Part shown: in pieces, positions 19,256 to 28,242 of the stretch
How the letters are laid out: every line of letters starts with the position of its first letter
Numbering within the stretch: the stretch's first letter is position 1
Assembly: GCA_014799385.1 (NCBI GenBank)
Contig: JAAVIC010000020.1
Location: 120,085-184,084 of the forward strand
Origin: Oscillospiraceae bacterium
Lineage (GTDB): Bacteria > Bacillota > Clostridia > Oscillospirales > Ruminococcaceae
Length of the DNA stretch: 64,000 nucleotides
Direction of reading: 5' to 3'
Translations under genes and position numbers: made by a program
Notes under the pieces: model-generated
The model's input: the letters and a program-made list of their open reading frames with translations, nothing else
Database searches by the model: none
Told to the model about the DNA's origin: nothing

Positions 19256-19843
19256 TTAACTGTTTCCCGTAAATTTCAAGCCGCGGAACATTTTTCTCAG
19301 CTTGGTTCTCGCTCTTGAAAGCGCGTTATCCACGGTTTTTACGTCCACCTGAAACTCGCTTGCGATTTCGGTGTAGGAAAGTCCCATTGTCGCAGCGAAT
19401 ATACATTTACGTTCCAACTCGGAAAGCTCGGAAGCGACCTTGCGAAGCGCCGACTCATATGACTCCTTGGCAAGCACTACCTCCTCGGGAGTGGGTGCCG
19501 GGTCGGCGATGTCGGCAAGCTCGTCAAAATCCGCGCCACGAAGGTTTGAGCTGTGACGTTGAGCCATTCGCGCGGTATTGCGCAGACGATTCGTCACGCA
19601 TACCGAGGCATACGTGCCAAACTCGCCGCGGCTTTCGTCATATCCGCGGATTGCCGCCAGAAGCCCGTCCATTCCGTCCGACACGAAGTCCTCATAATCG
19701 GCGCGGTTGTAACGCTCGGAGAACTTTCGAGCAGCCGCCAGAACCATCTTCATATATCTTGAGATCAGTTCTGTGGTTTTCGCGCTGTCGGGGGGATTAT
19801 TTGCAAGCAATTCAAGATCGCTTAACGATGAATAGTCAGACAT
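19256..19843 (-). CDS. sigma-70 family RNA polymerase sigma factor (SigH-like)
   Basis: DYEDFVSDGMDGLLAAIRGYDESRGEFGTYASVCVTNRLRN; region 4 LSYTEIASEFQVDVKTVDNALSRARTKLRK. Confidence 0.88.
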   Translation of the reverse strand: MSDYSSLSDLELLANNPPDSAKTTELISRYMKMVLAAARKFSERYNRADYEDFVSDGMDGLLAAIRGYDESRGEFGTYASVCVTNRLRNTARMAQRHSSNLRGADFDELADIADPAPTPEEVVLAKESYESALRKVASELSELERKCIFAATMGLSYTEIASEFQVDVKTVDNALSRARTKLRKMFRGLKFTGNS

Positions 19844-20157
19844 AGTATTCTCCCCGCAGGAATTGACAGAATTTTTTACATATTATATTGTAACATATTT
19901 AATTCGATTTGTCAACGATTTTTTGTAATTTCTCACGAAAACCGCCAAAAATTAACAAATATGTGAATTATCGGTTGAATTTTAGGTTATTATGACTACA
20001 AATTCTGTGAAAATTTGTAATTGTTACACGGATAATTCACGATTGTGAATTAAATTATCCCTTTTTAATTTTGGTGTTGCTGCTGCTCAAATTTGTAAAC
20101 CTTTCGTCGAAATCACAAAACAAGCAGCCGCCTCTGCTCGATAACTTGGAATATGGT

Positions 20158-21036
20158 TCAATCATTGCATTTAATATATTGATAAAACTGTGTATGCAAA
20201 CGTCTCATTTCATCAGGGGCATTTATAGAGTGCTGATACATAAACACATTTCCAAAATTGCTTCTGAAAACTAAAGTAAGCCCGATTTTAAGTATAAAAA
20301 TGGACAAATAGCGGAAGATATTCATTTTCTTTGGCGAAAGGGTTATTCCCGAATCATGTAGCAAATTAAAATTTCTTTTCATTCGCTTTGCAGTTTTAGT
20401 CATTATTTCACATTCCCGCCACACCTCTTTTGGATTTTGAGCTTCATAATAAGCATCCGCAATCGGAACAACCATTGCAAGATGGCATAACTGCCATTGG
20501 TGCATGTCTTTCACAATCTGGTATGGTATTCCCGCTTCTTTTAGTAGCTCAGCTAATTTTAACAAACGTTTCGTTTGACTGCCATCAATTTCAGCAAATG
20601 TGGTAGGTTGAATCATGCGTGGCGTAAGAGCAGCTTTTAGTATGCCGTTATCAAAACTGCCGCCTGCGCCCGGAAATGCGGGAATGATACGTCCTTTCCC
20701 GCAAAGCTCTTCCCAATTGCTATATGGTTCAAGTGTATTCACCATAGTAATGATATTAGGGCTGGTATTCAAGCTTAGCTCCTTTAACGCTGTATGTACT
20801 TGATTTTCTTTTACCGTCAAAAAAATGAAATCATATTTATCATCTTTTTTTAGAAGGTCTATAATCTTTACTTCTGCTTTATATGTTGTGCCCTTCATTT
20901 CATAAAGCAAACCGTTTTTTCTGAATGTCTCAAGTCTTTTCCCTCTCGCATATAAAGTAGTGTCATATCCCGCTTGGCTGAATAAAGCTGCATACCAGCA
21001 ACCAATTACGCCCGCACCGTAGATCAGTAATCTCAT
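20158..21036 (-). CDS. ketopantoate reductase family protein
   Basis: MRLLIYGAGVIGCWYAALFSQAGYDTTLYARG; FLTVKENQV. Confidence 0.85.
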   Translation of the reverse strand: MRLLIYGAGVIGCWYAALFSQAGYDTTLYARGKRLETFRKNGLLYEMKGTTYKAEVKIIDLLKKDDKYDFIFLTVKENQVHTALKELSLNTSPNIITMVNTLEPYSNWEELCGKGRIIPAFPGAGGSFDNGILKAALTPRMIQPTTFAEIDGSQTKRLLKLAELLKEAGIPYQIVKDMHQWQLCHLAMVVPIADAYYEAQNPKEVWRECEIMTKTAKRMKRNFNLLHDSGITLSPKKMNIFRYLSIFILKIGLTLVFRSNFGNVFMYQHSINAPDEMRRLHTQFYQYIKCND

Positions 21037-21149
21037 ACTATAACCACCCTGCCCAATTTCGATTTGCCTCTTTACATTAAAACATATCACCATACCCACA
21101 GCAACAGCGTTAAATGAAATCGCCGGAGTTTTAATCGTCAACACTTATC

Positions 21150-21695
21150 TTAAAGCGCATATTTTGCACGGCCGCTTTGGAAGATATTTCCACCGTGGCA
21201 GTCGATTGCGACTGTCAATGGAAATTTATCGAACATCAGCCGCTTGACGCTCTCGCAGCCGAGATCCTCAAACGCTATTACATCGCATTCCGTTATGCAT
21301 TTTGCGGCGAGCGCGCCCGCGCCGCCTATCGCGCAGAAATACACCGCGCCGTTGCGTTTTATCGCCTCGCAGACAGCTTCCGAGCGTTCGCCCTTGCCAA
21401 TCATCGCGGCGAGTCCACGGTCGAGAAATCCCGGGGAGTACACATCCATACGGCTTGAGGTGGTCGGACCGCACGAGCCGATAACCATTCCCTCACGCGC
21501 GGCAGTAGGTCCGGCATAGTAAATCGCCGCTCCGTTCAGCTCATAGGGGAGCTTTTCGCCGCTGTCCAAAAGCGACTTGATTCGTTTGTGTGCCGCGTCA
21601 CGCGAGGTATACACCACTCCCGACAGCAGTACTTTATCGCCCGCATGGAGAGTTTTCGCTTTCTCTTTGAGTTCAGTTGTGTTAATTTCTATCAT
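21150..21695 (-). CDS. Fe-S hydro-lyase, tartrate/fumarate dehydratase beta subunit
   Basis: KVLLSGVVYTSRDAAHKRI, YYAGPTAAREGMVIGSCGPTTSSRMD, GKGERSE. Confidence 0.9.
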   Translation of the reverse strand: MIEINTTELKEKAKTLHAGDKVLLSGVVYTSRDAAHKRIKSLLDSGEKLPYELNGAAIYYAGPTAAREGMVIGSCGPTTSSRMDVYSPGFLDRGLAAMIGKGERSEAVCEAIKRNGAVYFCAIGGAGALAAKCITECDVIAFEDLGCESVKRLMFDKFPLTVAIDCHGGNIFQSGRAKYAL

Positions 21696-21765
21696 ATTTC
21701 ACTCCAAAACACAATAATGAACAGTTGACCGTCATAACGACCGTCAACTGTTCACTGTAAATTAA

Positions 21766-23067
21766 TCAGAATCCTCCGAACAAATCGCTGCTCATATCGT
21801 CATCGCCGGTGTTCGAGCCGCCGAAATCCCACAGAGAGCTGTCGTCCGTGTTGGGTACTTGCGGGTCCTCGTTGTAGGATTCGTTCAAGTCGGTGCTGTC
21901 CGAGCCATCGAATCCGCCCATATCCATTCCGCCGCTCATCGAGCTGAATTCCGCTTGAAGAGACGCCCACGGATTATCCGCCGGAGCTACATCGCCGCTG
22001 TCGAAACCGCCAATTCCTGCGGAACTGTCATTGCCCAGCGAGTTGAACTCCGCCTGAAGCGATGCCCACGGATTATCCGCAGCGGGCGGTTCTGCTCCGA
22101 AGCTGCCGCCGACCGACTCGGGTTCGGTGATCGCCGAGCTTTGCGCAAGCAGTGCTGCGGTGAAGCTCTCATCGAATCCTACCGTTTCGTTTTCGCTGAT
22201 GGGAGAAATCGCCTCAACCGCGCCTACTCCGCCCATGGAGTCCATATTGAACATATCCTCACCCATCGGGTTGAGCGGCTGAACCTCGGTTATCGGCTCG
22301 TTTGCCGAATTATCGGAAATAGAGTCGAATGAGAACATATCTCCGCTGTCGGTTTCTGTGGAAATTCCGGCGAAAACTTCTTGCGGATTAACCGCCGGAG
22401 TCGGGGTGGAAACCGGAGTCGGAGCGGGCATAGGAACACTCGCTTGGGGTGCCTGAATTTTTGAGAAATCGGGCATTTCCACGCTCGCTGCGGGAGCACC
22501 CGTACCCAAAGCCGCCGCCTGCGCTGCAACTGCTTTGAATCCACTGTTTACGATTTCAACAAATTTGCGCGCCTCTGCGATGAACTCCTCGGAAACCGCG
22601 CCTCCCGAACCGCCGACAGAACTTTTCGCGGACGAAATGATGTCTTGCGCAGTCTTTTTTGCGCGTTCAACAATGTCGTTGGCTTGTGCGTTAGCCGCGT
22701 TAATGATTTCCGCAGATTTCTTTTCCGCTTCTGCCGTGCTTGCTCCGCGAGCCGAACCAGCGTTTTTGAGCTTGCGTTTCAGCTCATCAATCTGATTGGT
22801 GAGCAAATCGCTGTTTCTGCGTTCGGTTTTTAAGCGGACTTCAAATTCCGTAGAGGACGCCATAAGCTGTTTTTTTACTTCCTCAACTTCCTTTTTAGCC
22901 GCGTCAGCCGCTTTCTCTGCTGTTGAAATGCGATCCTCACATGTTTTTTTGAACGTTTCCGCTTCTTGAATGCGCTGTCTGCATTTGTCTATGTAAGCGT
23001 TGACCTCGTTCTTATCAAATCCCATAGGTACTGTACGGAAAGAGCCATCTCCTGCCGGTGCTGCCAT
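21766..23067 (-). CDS. divIVA: DivIVA domain-containing protein
   Basis: VPMGFDKNEVNAYIDKCRQRIQEAETF plus coiled coil; acidic low-complexity C-terminus with repeated ADNPWASLQAEF. Confidence 0.75.
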   Translation of the reverse strand: MAAPAGDGSFRTVPMGFDKNEVNAYIDKCRQRIQEAETFKKTCEDRISTAEKAADAAKKEVEEVKKQLMASSTEFEVRLKTERRNSDLLTNQIDELKRKLKNAGSARGASTAEAEKKSAEIINAANAQANDIVERAKKTAQDIISSAKSSVGGSGGAVSEEFIAEARKFVEIVNSGFKAVAAQAAALGTGAPAASVEMPDFSKIQAPQASVPMPAPTPVSTPTPAVNPQEVFAGISTETDSGDMFSFDSISDNSANEPITEVQPLNPMGEDMFNMDSMGGVGAVEAISPISENETVGFDESFTAALLAQSSAITEPESVGGSFGAEPPAADNPWASLQAEFNSLGNDSSAGIGGFDSGDVAPADNPWASLQAEFSSMSGGMDMGGFDGSDSTDLNESYNEDPQVPNTDDSSLWDFGGSNTGDDDMSSDLFGGF

Positions 23068-23090
23068 AAAACATTCTCCTCTCGAGTTAA

Positions 23091-23377
23091 GGGAATACTG
23101 CACAAAGACCGCGCTTCGCGCTTTGCCGCCTGTTTGCCTTTAATGCGCGGCATCCGTGCCGCGCTTTGTATAAACAGCGCAAACATCCTGTTTGCGCACG
23201 CTTGCTTGCAAATTTTAGGTTGAACGCGAAGCGTTTATTCGGTCATTTTTGCCCAAAACTCCTCGATAAACATCAATATTATCTCATCGTTTTGTGCAGC
23301 TTTTTGCCGAAGGAATAATGCGCTGACAGAAAAATTTGCTTGACGCAATCGGACGACAATCTTTGTGCGGTGCTGCC
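23091..23377 (-). repeat. family B MITE-like element, copy B3 (with extra hairpin module)
   Basis: right end gacgacaatctttgtgcggtgctgcc and left end actgcacaaagaccgcgcttcgcgc match the B2 termini. Confidence 0.65.
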
Positions 23378-23702
23378 TTAAATTCACAAAATTCCCATAG
23401 GTCTTACAGCCCACAGGTTATATTTTAATTATAGCACAAATCTTTCGAATATTCAAGGGGTTTAGCAAATTTTATAAATATGTATATTTTGGGGGCAATT
23501 TTTTGTGAAAAATGCCCAAAGAGAATATGAAAAATTTGTGATTTTCATAGATTTTCTTGCTTGGATTCGGTTAATTTGGTAAATGTGGTTGTTTTTTGGA
23601 TAAATATTGTGTATAATTAAAGTAGGGAAGTGGAATAGGAGATCTCAAACTGCGGCTTGCCGCAAGGAGATTTTCTGAACTCCGGAAAGGAAATGATTAA
23701 CT

Positions 23703-23948
23703 ATGATGGACAAAACAATGACGTTCTCGGTGCATGAGGACAGGGAAAATGAGATGAAAGAGATACTCACGACCGTGTATGACGCGCTGAAACAAAAGGG
23801 CTACAACCCGATAAATCAGTTGGTGGGGTATATTCTGTCTGAGGACCCTACATACATCACCACGTATAACAACGCTCGGGGGCTTATCCGCCATATTGAC
23901 CGCGATGAGCTGCTTCAGGTGTTGGTCAAGAGTTATCTTGCAAATTGA
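23703..23948 (+). CDS. ireB: IreB family regulatory phosphoprotein (UPF0297)
   Basis: [54 protein letters not shown]. Confidence 0.93.
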   Translation: MMDKTMTFSVHEDRENEMKEILTTVYDALKQKGYNPINQLVGYILSEDPTYITTYNNARGLIRHIDRDELLQVLVKSYLAN

Positions 23949-24003
23949 TTGCGTAAAAGCTATCCGCGCATTTCATATGCGCGGATTTTTTGTGTTTACC
24001 CTC

Positions 24004-24032
24004 TTGACAAATTCAAAATATTATGGTATAAT
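24004..24032 (+). promoter_or_regulatory. SigA-like promoter TTGACA-17-TATAAT upstream of tRNA-Gly
   Basis: hexamers with 17-nt spacer. Confidence 0.75.
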
Positions 24033-24120
24033 AAAGACAACCCAATATCCTTACAGAAAATAACATTTGACCAAAGTCAACATAATATTGGGAACTGAAA
24101 AAATGGTATAATAACAATAT

Positions 24121-24194
24121 GCGGATATAGTTTATCGGTAAAACATTAGCTTCCCAAGCTGAGGTGGTGGGTTCGACTCCCATTATCCGCTCCA
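24121..24194 (+). tRNA. tRNA-Gly (anticodon CCC), CCA encoded
   Basis: GCGGATA/TATCCGC acceptor, TTAGC-TTCCCAA-GCTGA anticodon arm, GTGGG-TTCGACT-CCCAT T arm, CCA. Confidence 0.95.
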
Positions 24195-24347
24195 GTTTAC
24201 CAAAATCCCCCTTGCTTGCAAGGGGGATTTTGGTAAACGCAAAGGCATTTGCGGACTCCGTCCGCAATTTCGCTTCGCGAAACCGGAAAAATTGCGCGGG
24301 ACGGCTCTCCTCTTATAAAAATCTTTTTGGTCACGATATCACAACGC
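24195..24347 (+). repeat. family D tRNA-trailing element, copy D1
   Basis: long hairpin gtttaccaaaatcccccttgcttgcaagggggattttggtaaac then gcaaaggcatttgcggactccgtccgcaatttcgcttcgcgaaaccggaaaaa..tataaaaatctttttggtcac. Confidence 0.75.
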
Positions 24348-24423
24348 GGTATCCACGCAGTCAATTCCCAATGAAACGCTCATTGGGAATTTCTTTTTGG
24401 AATAAAGGTTTTTCTACAAACTG

Positions 24424-24452
24424 AAATCCCCCTATAAGGTCGGGGGATTTGT
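24424..24452. terminator. terminator-like hairpin
   Basis: aaatccccctataaggtcgggggattt. Confidence 0.6.
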
Positions 24453-25352
24453 TGATTGTTCGTTTATCTGTTTGTAAATCTCGTGGAGCGCAATGAAATA
24501 TGCGTCCGGACCGAGATGGATCCCATCGCCGGCATCGTACTTTTTAAGCAGCTTGCCGTCCTCATCGGTCAGCGGAGGGGTGAAATCGATAAAATGCACG
24601 CGCTTCTCGCCGCTTTTCGCGTAATCGGCTGCCAGCTTGCGGACTTGCTCGTTGAACTCGTCAATTCTGCCCTCCTCGGTGAATTCAGCGCTGATGGGAG
24701 TAATGGCGCACAAATACACTTCGGCGGAGGAATTTTCCAGCGCAGTATCAGCCACGTTTTTGAGATTCGTGTAGTGTTCTTCTGCGGTGACCATATTCAC
24801 ATCGTTCATGCCCATCGACAGGAACAGCCGTTTCGGATTTACTTCTTTAAGCACGCTTACGAATTTGCGGTTCTTGCCCCCGTAATAGACGGTGGTTTCC
24901 AACAGATTGCGCGCGCCAATATCTCCCGATGCGAAGGACTGCTTTGCGCTGACGAAACCATATGCCATATATCCTCTGCACACGCTGTCGCCGGCAAACA
25001 TCGACTCCGCGGCGAGTTCTTTCAGCTCCTGCGGCAAAATATATTCGCCCGAGGGGTCATAGGTTATGTAAGTATCGGGATCGTCAAATTCCAAGGGCTT
25101 GTTCGGTGGTTCGGGAATATCGGGGGTTGAAGTTGTGACAGGCGGTGTGGAACTCGAAGAGATTGGAGGATTTGACGATGTCACGGAACTCTCGGTGCTT
25201 GGGTTCGGAGAGCTTGTCCCGAAATTATAAACAAGCGGCGGAGTTGCCGGGGCGGGAGAGTAAATCCCCGATCTTCCCGTATAAATGCAGGAGCACAGCA
25301 GCGAAACAACAGCAAGCAAAGCCGCCGCGCTTAAAATATACTTCTTTTTCAA
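24432..25352 (-). CDS. SGNH/GDSL-like hydrolase lipoprotein
   Basis: lipobox LLCSC; FAGDSVCRGYMAYG; SMGMNDVN; DGIHLGPDAYF. Confidence 0.8.
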   Translation of the reverse strand: MKKKYILSAAALLAVVSLLCSCIYTGRSGIYSPAPATPPLVYNFGTSSPNPSTESSVTSSNPPISSSSTPPVTTSTPDIPEPPNKPLEFDDPDTYITYDPSGEYILPQELKELAAESMFAGDSVCRGYMAYGFVSAKQSFASGDIGARNLLETTVYYGGKNRKFVSVLKEVNPKRLFLSMGMNDVNMVTAEEHYTNLKNVADTALENSSAEVYLCAITPISAEFTEEGRIDEFNEQVRKLAADYAKSGEKRVHFIDFTPPLTDEDGKLLKKYDAGDGIHLGPDAYFIALHEIYKQINEQSTNPPTL

Positions 25353-25491
25353 AAAATCACCTGAATTAAGTTGTGATAGCGGCGGCAGATTCGTAACAAA
25401 TCCGCCGCAAGTATAGTATCTGTTTAAGATTTGAAAACGCGCTCACCGAAACGACTTACGTACAACAGTGAGCGCAGGGAATTATGTCTGA

Positions 25492-26043
25492 TTATTTCTT
25501 CTTTTTCTTGTTGGACTTAGCTGCGGCGGTCTTTGCTGTAGCAGGCTTGCTCTCCGTCTTTGCCGGAGCAGCGGCTGCGGGCTTAGCCTCCTCCTTTGCG
25601 GGGGTCTTTACTTCTTCCTTAACGGCGGGTTTGGTTTCTTCCTTTGCGGAAGTTTTGGCAGCGGTTTTTGTCGCGGTCTTTGTTGCGGTCTTGGAAGCTG
25701 CCTTGGTTTTCTTTTCGGGAACTAAGCATTCAAGCGCCTTGAACTTAGCAACATCGCCGCGCTGAACTTTTGCGGTTCCGTCGGACAATGCCTTATCAAA
25801 TGTCAACGCGCCGGAGAACAGCTTGTCAACGATTTCGGCGGAAGCCTCGATTACGCAGTTGCAGTCATTGTAGAAATAGGGTTCAACCAAAAGCTCGCCG
25901 TCTTTTACAACAACATAAATATCCTCGTTATTTTCTGAGATGAGGGAGAATGATACGGCAACAAGATCCTCAAACTTTGCCGCCTTGTCAAGCGAACCTT
26001 TGAGGTTGTTCCAAACCTTCTGCTGTAATTCAACGTTAGTCAT
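25492..26043 (-). CDS. SCP2-like sterol-carrier-fold protein with Lys/Ala-rich tail
   Basis: VIEASAEIVDKLFSGALTFDKALSDGTAKVQRGDVAKFKAL, then KTATKTA/KEE-rich tail ending KKKKK. Confidence 0.55.
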   Translation of the reverse strand: MTNVELQQKVWNNLKGSLDKAAKFEDLVAVSFSLISENNEDIYVVVKDGELLVEPYFYNDCNCVIEASAEIVDKLFSGALTFDKALSDGTAKVQRGDVAKFKALECLVPEKKTKAASKTATKTATKTAAKTSAKEETKPAVKEEVKTPAKEEAKPAAAAPAKTESKPATAKTAAAKSNKKKKK

Positions 26044-26400
26044 AATAAAAATCCTCCTGATTATGTTTCGGAACGGCAGAACCGAAAGTTCTGTCCGCAA
26101 ATTTCGATGTATTTTTGTTCCTTTTAATATTATAACATAACGTATTGATAATTTCAATAGTCAATTTCTATAAATTTGACAAAAATTTGGAATCAAATTA
26201 TACAAAATTCACATATCGCCAATGCGATTTGTGATATATCACGGATCAATTGTGAATTTTTTCCTCAAGCAAAATCATACATATGCAGCGCGGAAACGGA
26301 AATTATAAAACAGTTAATAGTTGTTTGGATTATAACCACAGTTCACTGTTCAAAGATACATTTTAGCACGTTATAATTCAAAACAAGTTATCGGTGATCA

Positions 26401-26520
26401 GTGCAAATTCAAAACGCAAGCGGCGTGCAAAACCGTTTTACGGTGTTGCGGGTCGCTTAGGCGAACCCAAACGAAATAGCAAAGCTATTTCGTTTGGGTG
26501 ATTTTGAATTTGCTATTTAA
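26401..26520 (+). repeat. family A element, copy A3
   Basis: GTGCAAATTCAAAACGC ... ATTTTGAATTTGCTATTTAAGATAAGGAG. Confidence 0.85.
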
Positions 26521-26536
26521 GATAAGGAGTGAGTTT

Positions 26537-27322
26537 ATGTTGAATTTATTTACTGTTGCGGCGGTGGTTTCGGCGGTTTCGAGTTTGGGGAATCTCACGG
26601 TTATCGGGGATTCTATCGCATCGGGATACGGACTTCCCGGCTATGTTTCGGGGGACGATTACAGTGCGCCCGGCTCGTTTGGGAGTATTCTGGGCGGTGA
26701 ATCCGAGGATTACAGAAATCTCGCAGTAGACGGACGCAAGTCGGGAGAGCTGTTGGCGGCTCTTGCAGGAGGTGAAATGGCGGACGCGGTTTCCGCTGCG
26801 GACAATGTAGTTATTTCGATTGGCGGGAATGATTTTCTCAAGCCGCTGTTCAGTGCGGTAAAAACCAAAGCGATAACGGACACAACGATTATACAGGCGA
26901 TTCTGGACGGAACATTCAAGGCGGAAATGATTTCGGAATACACCAATCGGATCATGACGGCGGCGTTATCGGCGGGTGAGAATGTTGATACGGCGGCTAT
27001 CGTGGATAACATACGTCAAATCACCGAGCGGATACACGAGCTGAACCCCGAAGCGAAAATCGTTCTGCTGACGGTGTATAATCCGTTTAACGGGAATGTG
27101 CTGTTGTCTGCGGCGGGCAGAGTCGCTGACGAGAAACTCGCCGAGCTTAACGGCGGTATAAAGGGGTTGGAGAGCGATTATGTGGCTATAGCGGATATAT
27201 ACGAGACGTTCCGCGGTAAGGAAGCGCAGACCACCAACATCAACAAGCTGGATATTCACCCCAATTCCGAGGGGCATATTATAATAGGTAGCGAAGTTAA
27301 AAAGGCACTTTTGAAATCCTAA
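26537..27322 (+). CDS. SGNH/GDSL hydrolase family protein (secreted)
   Basis: VIGDSIASGYGLPGY; VVISIGGNDFL; DIHPNSEGHIIIG. Confidence 0.88.
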   Translation: MLNLFTVAAVVSAVSSLGNLTVIGDSIASGYGLPGYVSGDDYSAPGSFGSILGGESEDYRNLAVDGRKSGELLAALAGGEMADAVSAADNVVISIGGNDFLKPLFSAVKTKAITDTTIIQAILDGTFKAEMISEYTNRIMTAALSAGENVDTAAIVDNIRQITERIHELNPEAKIVLLTVYNPFNGNVLLSAAGRVADEKLAELNGGIKGLESDYVAIADIYETFRGKEAQTTNINKLDIHPNSEGHIIIGSEVKKALLKS

Positions 27323-27345
27323 TGAAAATAATTTTACAAAAGCCC

Positions 27346-27374
27346 TTGATATTTTCGGTTAAATATGATATAAT
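27346..27374 (+). promoter_or_regulatory. SigA-like promoter TTGATA-17-TATAAT upstream of speD
   Basis: hexamers with 17-nt spacer. Confidence 0.65.
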
Positions 27375-27406
27375 CATTATAATTGCTATAATAATGCAAA
27401 TAAGGG

Positions 27407-28231
27407 GTGTTGGCTTTGGATAAAAAGTTGGCTTTGTATGGCTTTAATAATCTCACGAAAACGCTTAGCTTTAATATTTATGATATATGCTACGCGAAAA
27501 GCGAGAGAGAACAAAAGGATTATATCGCGTATATTGATGAGCAGTATAATTCCGAGCGTTTGACGGGGATTTTGTGCGCCGTTACCGAGAGGATAGGGGC
27601 TACGGTGCTTAATATATCGAAACAGGATTACGAACCGCAAGGGGCTTCGGTGAACGTGCTGTTCGCCGAGGGGAATATCAATCCCGACCGCGTTGACAGC
27701 TCCTGTAACAAGGGTATGGGGTATTTTCAGAATGTCGGCGGAAATGCCGAAACCATACTCGCTCACCTGGACAAAAGCCATATCACCGTCCATACCTTCC
27801 CCGAATATCACCCCGATAAGGCGATTTCAACGTTCCGCGTGGATATTGACGTTGCTACTTGCGGCGAAATATCTCCGCTGCAAACGTTGGATTTCCTTAT
27901 CGGCAGCTTTGATTCCGATATAATTATCATCGATTACCGCGTCCGCGGATTTACGCGCGATGTAACGGGCAAGAAGTGCTTTATGGACGCTCCGATGAAT
28001 TCCATTCAGCAGTTTATCAATCCCGAAACACTGACAAAATATGACGCGATGGACGTTAACGTTTATCAATCCAACATATTCCATACGAAAATGCTTATCA
28101 AAGAAATCGAGCTGCAGAATTACTTATTTAATACGGACGTTTATGAGGTTCACCCGCAGGAGCGGCTGGAGATCACCAACTCTCTGCGCAGGGAGATGAT
28201 TGAGATATTCAGCGGAATGAATATTTATTGA
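27407..28231 (+). CDS. speD: S-adenosylmethionine decarboxylase (E. coli-like, long form)
   Basis: LDKSHITVHTFPEYHP self-cleavage region; VRGFTRDVTGKKCFMDAPMNSIQQFI; non-ATG start. Confidence 0.92.
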   Translation: MLALDKKLALYGFNNLTKTLSFNIYDICYAKSEREQKDYIAYIDEQYNSERLTGILCAVTERIGATVLNISKQDYEPQGASVNVLFAEGNINPDRVDSSCNKGMGYFQNVGGNAETILAHLDKSHITVHTFPEYHPDKAISTFRVDIDVATCGEISPLQTLDFLIGSFDSDIIIIDYRVRGFTRDVTGKKCFMDAPMNSIQQFINPETLTKYDAMDVNVYQSNIFHTKMLIKEIELQNYLFNTDVYEVHPQERLEITNSLRREMIEIFSGMNIY

Positions 28232-28242
28232 CAGGAAAATAA

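Noticed and set aside
24013-24267. Minus-strand ORF containing RIMGVEPTTSAWEANVLPI
   Set aside because: It is antisense to tRNA-Gly; this peptide pattern is a classic spurious translation of a tRNA.
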